8,004 nt of DNA, taken from Pseudomonadota bacterium. Lineage in GTDB: Bacteria > Pseudomonadota > Alphaproteobacteria > Rhizobiales > Hyphomicrobiaceae. Position 1 is the first letter of the stretch. Every line of letters begins with the position of its first letter. Location of the stretch: contig JAKALI010000161.1 of the NCBI GenBank assembly GCA_021813195.1, positions 1-8,004 of the forward strand, written 5' to 3'. Shown one piece after another: positions 1 to 5,802 of this stretch. Below the pieces are notes generated by a model. The model saw only the letters and a list, made by a program, of their open reading frames with translations, ran no database searches and was not told the origin of the DNA. Position numbers and translations under genes: made by a program.

Positions 1-168
1 CGGGTCGGCGATTTAGTGGAAACTGAGACCGTGATCGGCATCATCGAGGTGATGAAGCTGATGAATTCGGTCACCGCGGGCATCGCGGGAACTGTGAGTG
101 AAATAGTTGCGCCAGACGGCGGACTCGTCGAACACGGCCAGACTCTCATCCGCATCCGGCCGGCCTGA
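1..168 (+). CDS. Biotin carboxyl carrier protein (BCCP), C-terminal part; 5' end outside window
   Basis: Reading from base 1 in frame gives 55 codons and a TGA at 166-168. The segment is the C-terminal half of a biotinyl/lipoyl domain. The biotinylation motif EVMKLMN is visible, with the acceptor lysine codon at 55-57, followed by the usual second half of the domain (AGTVSEIV, then VEHGQTLIRI). In such proteins the lysine carries biotin and swings carboxyl groups between a biotin carboxylase and a carboxyltransferase in the cytoplasm. The common form is EAMKM; the V in place of A is a modest variant. The protein ends right after the biotin domain, and the biotin carboxylase start codon follows 4 nt later, so the two are almost certainly co-translated subunits of one enzyme. 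Whether the missing upstream part is a simple BCCP or a larger fusion cannot be seen. Confidence 0.9.
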   Translation, partial: RVGDLVETETVIGIIEVMKLMNSVTAGIAGTVSEIVAPDGGLVEHGQTLIRIRPA

Positions 169-172
169 GGCC

Positions 173-1540
173 ATGACCGCGATCCGACGCATCTTCATCG
201 CAAATCGTGGCGAAATCGCAGTGCGCATCATCCGCACCTGCCGCGCGCTCGGAATAGAGACGGTTATAGGCGTTTCCGAAGCGGACCGCGAGTCGCTTGG
301 CGCACGCCTTGCTAACAGGGCGATGCGCATCGGGCCGGCCCCTGCTGCGGCGAGCTATCTCAACATCGGTGCTGTCGTTTCTGCCGCGAAAGGCGCCGCA
401 TGTGACGCGGTGCACCCCGGCTACGGCTTCCTTTCCGAGAACCGGGCCTTGGCGGAGGCCTGCATTGAAAACGGCCTCATTTTCATCGGTCCGACGCCGG
501 ACAATCTCGCGGCGGTCGGAGACAAATTGACCGCGCGCGGCCATGCGGAAGCGGCTGGCGTGCCCCTCACGCCAGGTGGCCCGGCAACGACGCTGAGCGA
601 GGCGCACAAAGTTGCCGAGACCACTGGATTTCCGCTGCTTATTAAGGCGGTCGCAGGTGGCGGCGGCAAGGGGATGAAGCGTGTTGACAGGCGCGAGGAT
701 CTAGAAAGCCAGTTTGATCTAGCTATTGCCGAAGCAGCATCGGCTTTCGGCGATGGGCGGGTCTATCTTGAACGCCTCGTCACCGTCGGTCGCCACATCG
801 AAGTTCAGATCGTCTCCGACGGTGAAACTGTACTGCATGCCGGCGAACGCGATTGCTCGGTACAACGCAGGTATCAGAAGGTTGTCGAAGAAGCGCCTGC
901 GCCCCGACTAGAAGAGACGCTAAGGAGTAGCCTCCTTCAGGCTGCCATCAATTTCGCTCGAAGCATATCGTACCGCTCACTTGGCACGGTGGAGTTCCTA
1001 GTCGACGTCTCCCGACAGGAATTCTACTTTCTCGAAATGAACGCTCGCATTCAGGTCGAGCATCCCGTAACCGAAGCGATCACAGGACTGGACCTCGTCG
1101 CCATGCAGATCGCCATTGCCGCGGGCGACCCGATTTCTCTGATGCAGCGCGACATCGCGCTGTCAGGCCACGCAATCGAATGCCGCATCAACGCGGAAGA
1201 CGCACGCAATGGGTTCATGCCCTGCCCCGGGCGCGTGACGCTCGGGTGGTTCCCGTCATTGCCAGGCCTGCGCGTCGACACGCATATCGAGAGCGGCTCG
1301 TTTGTCCCGCCCTACTACGATTCGATGATCGCAAAGCTGATCGCTTGGGGACAGACGCGCGAGGAGGCTAGGGATCGGATGCGCACCGCGCTGTCGGTCT
1401 GCCGTGTCGAGGGCGTCCGCACGAATCTGGATCTACATCGTGCGATCATGGCGGATTCCTATTTTGCGGTGGGAGGAGTGGATACGACTTTTCTCATGAA
1501 CAAGCAGCTCCTTGCGGCCGCAACGGAGACGACCGCATGA
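173..1540 (+). CDS. Biotin carboxylase subunit (AccC-like)
   Basis: A 455-residue protein of normal biotin carboxylase length (E. coli AccC is about 450). It uses ATP and bicarbonate to carboxylate biotin on the carrier protein. The N-terminal domain starts IFIANRGEIAVRI and contains HPGYGFLSEN. The ATP-grasp region has the glycine-rich lid AGGGGKGM (161-168) with K158 just before it, and ERDCSVQRRYQKVVEEAPAP. E288, N290, R292 and E296 lie in EMNARIQVEH, and R338 in ECRINAED; these coincide with the catalytic and Mg-binding positions in E. coli AccC numbering. I chose the ATG at 173 because the conserved N-terminus begins there; an in-frame ATG at 107 would add 22 non-homologous residues overlapping the BCCP gene. 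There is no well-spaced Shine-Dalgarno, which suggests translational coupling to the BCCP gene. The TGA overlaps the next ATG (ATGA). Symbol accC is withheld because the partner carboxyltransferase is not of the acetyl-CoA carboxylase type. Confidence 0.95.
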   Translation: MTAIRRIFIANRGEIAVRIIRTCRALGIETVIGVSEADRESLGARLANRAMRIGPAPAAASYLNIGAVVSAAKGAACDAVHPGYGFLSENRALAEACIENGLIFIGPTPDNLAAVGDKLTARGHAEAAGVPLTPGGPATTLSEAHKVAETTGFPLLIKAVAGGGGKGMKRVDRREDLESQFDLAIAEAASAFGDGRVYLERLVTVGRHIEVQIVSDGETVLHAGERDCSVQRRYQKVVEEAPAPRLEETLRSSLLQAAINFARSISYRSLGTVEFLVDVSRQEFYFLEMNARIQVEHPVTEAITGLDLVAMQIAIAAGDPISLMQRDIALSGHAIECRINAEDARNGFMPCPGRVTLGWFPSLPGLRVDTHIESGSFVPPYYDSMIAKLIAWGQTREEARDRMRTALSVCRVEGVRTNLDLHRAIMADSYFAVGGVDTTFLMNKQLLAAATETTA

Positions 1541-3003
1541 CCGACATCTCACTGATCGATACGACTCTGCGCGACGGCAACCAGTCCAACTGGGGCGCAA
1601 CAGGGCTCGATACAGCGATGATGTTGCAGATCGCGCCCGTTATGGAGCGGGTCGGCTTCGAAGCCATCGATTTCACGACTTCGACTCATATGGCAGTGGC
1701 TGTTCGCTACAAGCGCGAGGATCCGTGGGAGCGTTTGCGCCTGTTCCGCGAAGCGACCCCTAATACGCCGCTAAGTTTCCTGACGACCGGCATGCGTTTC
1801 ATCTCCTGGGAACTCGCAAGCGAAGAGATGATGGAATTCGCATTCCGGCTACTTGTTCGGAACGGTGTCCGACGCTTCGCGATTATGGACCCAATGAACA
1901 ATGTCGCGTCCATGCTCAATATGGCTGGCATAACGCGCAAGGCGGGTGGCGATCAAATCGTGGCGGCGCTGACCTTCACTCTCTCGCCGCTGCATGATGA
2001 CGCGCATTTCGCGGACGCCGCTAGAAGGCTCGCGGAGTCGGGCAAGTTCGAAAAACTCTATCTCAAGGACCCGGGCGGCCTCGTCGCTCAGGAACGCGCA
2101 AGCACTCTGATTCCTGCGCTGAAAGCGGCAATCGGCGGCCTTTCGCTCGAATTTCACTCGCACTGTACGATCGGGCTGGCGCCGTTCTCCTACCTCGAAG
2201 CGGCTGAAAGAGGCGCGAGCAGTCTACATACTGCGTCGTCTTCAGCCGCCAACGGCACGTCGCAACCCGAGATGAGTATAACGATCCGCAACCTCCGCGA
2301 CGTGGGCGTTCGTGTGGATGTCGACGACGAGGCCGTCGCCGAAATGGACGCTTATTTCAAGGCGCTCGCCGCCGCTGAAAACTTACCCGTCGGCGTGCCC
2401 GGCGAGTTCGATCGCTCCTACTTCCGCCACCAGATGCCCGGCGGGATGATGGGTACGATGAAGCGCCAGCTTGCCGAAACGAACCGTATACACCTGCTGC
2501 CACAAATCCTCGAAGAGGTGGAGCGCGTGCGCGCTGATCTCGGCTATCCGATCATGGTGACGCCCTTCAGCCAGGTCGTGGCGACGCAAGCGCTGCTCAA
2601 CGTCGTCAGCGGCGAGCGCTATGCCACCATTCCCGACGAGGTGGTGCGTTACGCGCTCGGCCGTTTCGGCGCGCCGGCGATGCCACTGGACAAGGATATC
2701 GAGGATCGAATCCGATCGTCGAAGCGAGCAAAGGACCTGGAAGAGGAGCCGCAAATGGGGTCCCTCGATGAACTGCGGGCGAAGATTGGCAAGAATTATT
2801 GCGATGAGGAATTCCTGCTTCGCGCCGTTATGCCTGCTGATCAGGTTGACGCGATGAAGGCGTCCGGGCCGGCGCGTCGCAACTACGACCCGAAGTGTCA
2901 CCCGACAATGGCGTTGATGCGCGCGCTTGTTGCACGCCAGGATATCGCGTCGATCAAGATTTCCAAACCGGGTTTCGCGCTTCAGCTGACTACTGGAGTT
3001 TGA
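1537..3003 (+). CDS. Biotin-dependent carboxyltransferase subunit, pyruvate carboxylase / OadA-like (DRE-TIM fold), no biotin domain
   Basis: A 488-residue protein of the HMGL-like/pyruvate carboxyltransferase family plus the PYC_OADA conserved domain. Visible landmarks: TLRDGNQS (10-17, D13 metal ligand and Q16), R57 in VRYKREDPWERL, MDPMNN (D where PC/OadA have FDxLN), K177 in YLKDPGG at the position of the carbamylated lysine, the metal-binding pair H207/H209 in FHSHCTIG, and T241 in GTSQPEM at the proton-shuttle threonine. The second domain has HQMPGGMMGTMKRQL (298-312), VTPFSQVVATQA (from 341) and GRFGAP. In the family this subunit moves CO2 between carboxybiotin and a 2-oxo acid or related acceptor. 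OadA and PycB usually carry a C-terminal biotin domain; here the protein ends without one, matching the separate BCCP upstream. Several pocket residues differ from PC/OadA (see findings), so the acceptor is uncertain. The start overlaps the biotin carboxylase stop as ATGA, with GGAGA at 1525-1529. A true aldolase/lyase such as HMG-CoA lyase is less likely given the PYC_OADA region and biotin partners. Confidence 0.88.
   Translation: MTDISLIDTTLRDGNQSNWGATGLDTAMMLQIAPVMERVGFEAIDFTTSTHMAVAVRYKREDPWERLRLFREATPNTPLSFLTTGMRFISWELASEEMMEFAFRLLVRNGVRRFAIMDPMNNVASMLNMAGITRKAGGDQIVAALTFTLSPLHDDAHFADAARRLAESGKFEKLYLKDPGGLVAQERASTLIPALKAAIGGLSLEFHSHCTIGLAPFSYLEAAERGASSLHTASSSAANGTSQPEMSITIRNLRDVGVRVDVDDEAVAEMDAYFKALAAAENLPVGVPGEFDRSYFRHQMPGGMMGTMKRQLAETNRIHLLPQILEEVERVRADLGYPIMVTPFSQVVATQALLNVVSGERYATIPDEVVRYALGRFGAPAMPLDKDIEDRIRSSKRAKDLEEEPQMGSLDELRAKIGKNYCDEEFLLRAVMPADQVDAMKASGPARRNYDPKCHPTMALMRALVARQDIASIKISKPGFALQLTTGV
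2995..2998 (+). promoter_or_regulatory. Shine-Dalgarno GGAG for the 38-codon ORF at 3006
   Basis: GGAG lies inside the last codons of the carboxyltransferase gene, 7 nt before the ATG at 3006. This is ideal spacing and is the main reason the small ORF deserves listing. It may also be chance in a GC-rich gene end. Confidence 0.4.
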
Positions 3004-3005
3004 CC

Positions 3006-3122
3006 ATGCGTGCTGCCGTCAAAATCGTTGCCGTCACCATCAAGCAGCACGGGAAACGCTACGAGCATGTTTGCTCCGTCGGGCCATCCGCCAATCGGTC
3101 AACAGTGTTCAATCATGACTGA
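3006..3122 (+). CDS. Possible small protein or gene remnant, 38 aa, function unknown
   Basis: An ATG two bases after the carboxyltransferase stop opens a 38-codon frame beginning MRAAVKIVAVTIKQHGKRYE and ending VFNHD. GGAG sits 7 nt upstream of the ATG, so translation after the carboxyltransferase is plausible. The peptide is basic in its first half, with a hydrophobic stretch VKIVAVTI that reads like a beta strand. There is no membrane segment or signal peptide, and one cysteine. I do not recognise the sequence. It could be a genuine small subunit, a truncated remnant of a longer gene, or a chance frame. The spacer after it holds no in-frame continuation that resembles a known protein. Confidence 0.35.
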   Translation: MRAAVKIVAVTIKQHGKRYEHVCSVGPSANRSTVFNHD

Positions 3123-3148
3123 ATTCGCAGCTGTGCCTCAGCGCTTCA

Positions 3149-3167
3149 GCCCCCCGCAACGGGCGGC
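3149..3167 (+). other. Strong GC-rich hairpin in the spacer
   Basis: GCCCCCCG (3149-3156) and CGGGCGGC (3160-3167) form an inverted repeat with one C-C mismatch and a CAA loop: seven pairs, all G-C. No T-tract follows directly. Together with the hairpin at 3175 it lies between the carboxylase genes and the FAD oxidoreductase gene, where it could act as part of a terminator, an RNA processing site or a 3'-end stabiliser for the carboxylase message. Confidence 0.45.
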
Positions 3168-3174
3168 TCAACCA

Positions 3175-3189
3175 GTCGGATAGTCCGAC
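3175..3189 (+). terminator. Second hairpin with weak T-rich tail, possible terminator
   Basis: GTCGGA and TCCGAC form a perfect 6-bp stem around a TAG loop. The sequence after it reads GACCTTTTCGTC, so a short T-run follows about 4 nt downstream. This is weaker than a standard intrinsic terminator. Only 7 nt separate it from the preceding hairpin. It may attenuate transcription between the carboxylase genes and the oxidoreductase gene, or be an operator-like dyad. Confidence 0.35.
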
Positions 3190-3218
3190 GACCTTTTCGT
3201 CTATTCAGGAATGACTCA

Positions 3219-3225
3219 GGGAGGA
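3219..3225 (+). promoter_or_regulatory. Strong Shine-Dalgarno GGGAGGA for the FAD oxidoreductase
   Basis: GGGAGGA ends 4 nt before the ATG at 3230. It is one of the two strongest ribosome binding sites in the window and fixes the start. The spacer upstream may hold a promoter, but I could not pick out convincing -35 and -10 boxes. Confidence 0.75.
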
Positions 3226-3229
3226 ATAT

Positions 3230-4891
3230 ATGGCGGACCAAAAGTATGATGCCATTGTGATCGGCGGTGGGCACCACGGTTCAATTATCGCCTGTTATCT
3301 CGGGAAGGCCGGGTTAAAGACGCTGGTCCTGGAGGCTCACACCATCCTTGGCGGCGCGACCGGCACGGAAGAGGGGCCCGTCCCCGGTTTCCGGCAGAAT
3401 TTCTGCGCCCATTTTACCCGCTTTTATAGTCACCCCGCGTATGATGATTTCAATTTGCGCGCTGAAGGGCTCGAATACACTTTTCCCGATCAAAACGAAG
3501 GGATGGTGTTCGCGGATGGTTCCTCCTACATCGGATATTCCGCATTCCGCGTTGTCGATCATGTCACCGGCCGGACAGAGCACTCACCGGAGAATGTGAA
3601 AAAGACCTACGAGCAGATTTTGCGGTTTTCACGTCGCGACGCCGACGCATATCTAAAATTGTTCGACCAGTATCAGCGGTACTGGAAGAAGGCTTTTCAC
3701 AAGCAGAGATTCACCGAGCCAATGCCTTGGGGGACGCCGGACCCGCTCGAAGATCTGATGACGATTCCAGACAGCGGCATCGAGCCAGTGCATCAATTTA
3801 TGAACGTGCGCCAGCTGGCTAACGACTTTTTCGAAAGTCCGCAAATGCGCACGCTGTTCATCCGCGCGGCTCAGACGTCGTGCGCCGCTTTTGCGGAGGA
3901 CGTTATCGGCCTGCAAACGCTCGTTCATGCAATGGGCTTGGTCCTTTCGTTCGAGCCTGCAGCGATCGCCAAGGGCGGAACGCAGGCGGTCACCGACGCT
4001 CTCATTAGTGCTGGCCGCAAACTCGGCGTCGAATACCGCGTCAATCACGAGGTTGACAGCGTTGTCGTAGAAGACGGCCGCGCTGTCGGTGTCCTGACTA
4101 AGAAAGGAGCCCGATTTGACGCGCCACTCATAGTTTCCGATCTGGGCGCGCCGCAGACGTTCTTGCGACTCCTGCGTGATCACCCTCTTTCCGAAAAAAT
4201 TGTGCACCGGGTCAAGAACATTCATTTCGACCGTGGCGGTCTTTTCTGGGGCAACGTGGCGGTACACGAATTGCCGCAATACAAGGCGGAAGCCGACAAC
4301 CCCGGCGTCGGCCGACAGCCGCGCCTCTATCATGGCCACGCCGACCCGGACTACCTCGCGAACCGCTATCAAGCCGAAGTCTTTCTCGGGGGGATACCGG
4401 AAAAGCAATATGTTCTCACCGGTTCGGATAGCATTTGGGATCCGACGCGCGCTCCGCCTGGCAAACATAACATTCTAGTCGAGGATTACTCGGCGCCAGT
4501 GCATCTCTTTTCGTCGAACGACTGGCGGCGCATGAAGGAAGAGTTCCTCAACCAATGGCTGAATACGTGGCGTGAATATGCACCCAACATGACGCGCGAC
4601 AATGTGATTGGCGCTCGCATCTACAGCGGCGATGACGTCTTCCAGAGTCATCCGGACATGATCAATGGTTGCTGGCAAGTCGGCAGCATGATCGCTTCAC
4701 AGATGGGACGCTTCCGTCCGATCCCCGAACTGTCGGGATATCGCACCCCAGTCGAGGGTCTCTATATGTGCTCCTCGGCGCTTCATTCCGGTGCGGGCGT
4801 CGGACGAGGCTCGAGCTACATTGCCTACAAGGTGATCGCGCGAGACCATCACTTGCCGAAGTTCTGGGAAGGTTCCTCCCGCGGATTCTGA
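3230..4891 (+). CDS. FAD-dependent oxidoreductase, phytoene-desaturase-like superfamily (COG1233/PYROXD2-like)
   Basis: A 553-residue cytoplasmic flavoprotein with no signal peptide. The N-terminus holds the dinucleotide-binding fold: VIGGGHHG (10-17), a helix, then LVLEA with E35 at the end of the second strand for the adenosine ribose, and LGGATGTEE where the family has VGGAAxTEE. The C-terminal FAD-contact region begins GLYMCSSALHSGAGVGRGSS (510-529), followed by an amphipathic helix. Family relatives include carotenoid desaturases and many uncharacterised NAD(P)/FAD amine- or hydrocarbon-oxidising enzymes, so the family shows a flavin-dependent dehydrogenation or isomerisation but not the substrate. 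A carotenoid role is unlikely because no other carotenoid genes are present and the length and tail differ. The C-terminal motif departs from the usual PGGGVxGxxGxNAA. The stop overlaps the ribosome binding site of the SDR gene 10 nt on, so the two are surely co-transcribed and may act in sequence on one compound. Confidence 0.85.
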   Translation: MADQKYDAIVIGGGHHGSIIACYLGKAGLKTLVLEAHTILGGATGTEEGPVPGFRQNFCAHFTRFYSHPAYDDFNLRAEGLEYTFPDQNEGMVFADGSSYIGYSAFRVVDHVTGRTEHSPENVKKTYEQILRFSRRDADAYLKLFDQYQRYWKKAFHKQRFTEPMPWGTPDPLEDLMTIPDSGIEPVHQFMNVRQLANDFFESPQMRTLFIRAAQTSCAAFAEDVIGLQTLVHAMGLVLSFEPAAIAKGGTQAVTDALISAGRKLGVEYRVNHEVDSVVVEDGRAVGVLTKKGARFDAPLIVSDLGAPQTFLRLLRDHPLSEKIVHRVKNIHFDRGGLFWGNVAVHELPQYKAEADNPGVGRQPRLYHGHADPDYLANRYQAEVFLGGIPEKQYVLTGSDSIWDPTRAPPGKHNILVEDYSAPVHLFSSNDWRRMKEEFLNQWLNTWREYAPNMTRDNVIGARIYSGDDVFQSHPDMINGCWQVGSMIASQMGRFRPIPELSGYRTPVEGLYMCSSALHSGAGVGRGSSYIAYKVIARDHHLPKFWEGSSRGF

Positions 4892-4895
4892 GGAG
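4891..4895 (+). promoter_or_regulatory. Shine-Dalgarno AGGAG that supports a TTG start for the SDR
   Basis: AGGAG begins on the last base of the oxidoreductase stop codon and lies 6 nt before the TTG at 4902. No ATG or GTG in that frame sits near the conserved N-terminus, so the ribosome binding site supports TTG as the start. Confidence 0.7.
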
Positions 4896-4901
4896 TTTCC
4901 A

Positions 4902-5672
4902 TTGCCCGCTCACGATCCGCTGGCGCCGTTCCGATTCCACGATGAGGTCGCTGTTGTCACCGGCGCCGGGAGCGGAATCGGCGCGTCGGCCGCACGTTCC
5001 CTAGCAGCGGTCGGCGCTAAAGTTGTCTGCGCCGACCTTCGCTCCGAGGCAGCGGAAATTGTTGCTCAAGAAATTCGTGAGGACGGAGGCAAGGCGTTCG
5101 CATTCGCTCTCGATGTAGCGGACGATGCGGCGGTCGAGAAGGTATTCGCGGCGGCTGCTGAGTTTGGACCTATAGCAGCGCTCGTCAATAGCGCGGGCAT
5201 CTCGAAACGCAAGTCCGCGCTTGAGATGGAGCGCTCAGAATGGGACGCGGTCAACGCCGTTAACGTCACAGGCACGTTTCTCTCCGCTCGTGCGGCCGCT
5301 CGGCGGATGGCTGGCGGAGGTGCTATCGTCAATATTGCCTCCGTGCTCGGCTTCTCCGGGGGCATCTACCCGAACGTTTCGTACCAAACGTCCAAAGGAG
5401 CGGTTGTCAATCTGACCCGCGCGTTGGCGATGGAGTGGGCGCCGCTTGGCGTGCGTGTCAATGGCGTCGCTCCGGGATGGATTGAAACGCCTTTCATCAC
5501 TAACGCGTCCAACAATCCGGACATGAGGCGCACCATCGAGAACGCGACGGCGCTTAGGCGATTGGGCAAGACCGATGAGGTAGACGGCGCAATTCTGTTT
5601 TTGGCGAGTCGCGCATCATCCTACATCACCGGACAAACTATCGTCGTCGACGGCGGCTTTCTCGCCAGATGA
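4902..5672 (+). CDS. Short-chain dehydrogenase/reductase (classical SDR)
   Basis: A 256-residue classical SDR of normal length. TGAGSGIG (20-27) is the cofactor glycine motif, and D45 in CADL at the end of the second strand points to NAD(H) rather than NADP(H). NSAG replaces the common NNAG. N-V-N-V-T-G, S147 in NIASVLGF, and Y161/K165 in YQTSK complete the catalytic tetrad, followed by PGWIETPF and the C-terminal TGQTIVVDGGF. The enzyme should interconvert a hydroxyl and a carbonyl group in the cytoplasm. FabG-like fatty-acid reductases share the fold, but the context argues for a catabolic alcohol dehydrogenase acting with the neighbouring flavoenzyme. The start is TTG, supported by AGGAG 6 nt upstream. 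The gene follows the oxidoreductase after 10 nt and ends before a 130-nt spacer. Confidence 0.9.
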   Translation: MPAHDPLAPFRFHDEVAVVTGAGSGIGASAARSLAAVGAKVVCADLRSEAAEIVAQEIREDGGKAFAFALDVADDAAVEKVFAAAAEFGPIAALVNSAGISKRKSALEMERSEWDAVNAVNVTGTFLSARAAARRMAGGGAIVNIASVLGFSGGIYPNVSYQTSKGAVVNLTRALAMEWAPLGVRVNGVAPGWIETPFITNASNNPDMRRTIENATALRRLGKTDEVDGAILFLASRASSYITGQTIVVDGGFLAR

Positions 5673-5673
5673 A

Positions 5674-5690
5674 GGATCGATGTCCGATCC
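5674..5690 (+). terminator. Hairpin just after the SDR gene, possible weak terminator
   Basis: GGATCG (5674-5679) and CGATCC (5685-5690) form a perfect 6-bp stem with a 5-nt loop. AGTTTTCGATTT follows, so a short T-run starts 3 nt after the stem. It begins one base after the SDR stop codon. The stem is short, so leaky termination or transcript-end protection is as likely as full termination. Confidence 0.4.
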
Positions 5691-5700
5691 AGTTTTCGAT

Positions 5701-5724
5701 TTCGAATATTTGATGGGTTCGAAT
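5701..5724 (+). repeat. Direct repeat of palindromic heptamer TTCGAAT, possible operator
   Basis: TTCGAAT occurs at 5701-5707 and again at 5718-5724, 17 nt apart start to start. The TTCGAA core is itself a palindrome. It lies in the 130-nt spacer upstream of the binding-protein gene. The placement would suit a regulator site for the transporter genes. The repeat is short and the region is AT-richer than its surroundings, so chance is possible. No clear -35/-10 pair was found nearby. Confidence 0.25.
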
Positions 5725-5789
5725 TGGTCAGCCGGCGATCAAGCGTGCGAGGATTCCGCATAGGGGAAGAAAACAGCATACCCACCAAC

Positions 5790-5795
5790 AGGAGG
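5790..5795 (+). promoter_or_regulatory. Strong Shine-Dalgarno AGGAGG for the binding protein
   Basis: AGGAGG is a perfect core, 7 nt before the ATG at 5803. Strong initiation is expected for a periplasmic binding protein, which is made in excess over the membrane parts of its transporter. Confidence 0.8.
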
Positions 5796-5802
5796 AAAGT
5801 GC

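Larger units (their letters stand above)
5673..5802. other. 130-nt spacer between the SDR and binding-protein genes
   Basis: No gene is visible. It contains the 5674-5690 hairpin, the TTCGAAT repeat, a weaker dyad (TTGGTC 5724-5729 / GATCAA 5737-5742, with one G-U pair) and the AGGAGG ribosome binding site. It is the most likely place in the window for a transporter promoter, although no convincing -35/-10 boxes stand out. Confidence 0.6.

Noticed and set aside
107..172. Longer biotin carboxylase starting at ATG 107
   Set aside because: The extra 22 residues do not resemble any biotin carboxylase N-terminus and overlap the BCCP C-terminus in another frame; the conserved start fits ATG 173.
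2383..2901. 172-codon minus-strand frame
   Set aside because: Antisense shadow of the carboxyltransferase C-terminal domain.
173..3003. Calling the carboxylase acetyl-CoA, propionyl-CoA or methylcrotonyl-CoA carboxylase
   Set aside because: Those enzymes use crotonase-fold carboxyltransferases; the partner here has the TIM-barrel PC/OadA signature (TLRD, HxH, TSQP, PYC_OADA region).
1537..3003. HMG-CoA lyase or isopropylmalate/homocitrate synthase
   Set aside because: The shared TIM-barrel start (TLRDG) allows it, but the second domain (HQMPGGM, VTPFSQ, GRFGAP) and the biotin partner genes are specific to carboxyltransferases.
3653..4468. 271-codon open frame on the minus strand
   Set aside because: It lies wholly antisense to the FAD oxidoreductase, with shadow-like composition and no motif.
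3230..4891. Phytoene desaturase (crtI) of a carotenoid cluster
   Set aside because: Only superfamily-level motifs match, and no carotenoid genes are nearby.
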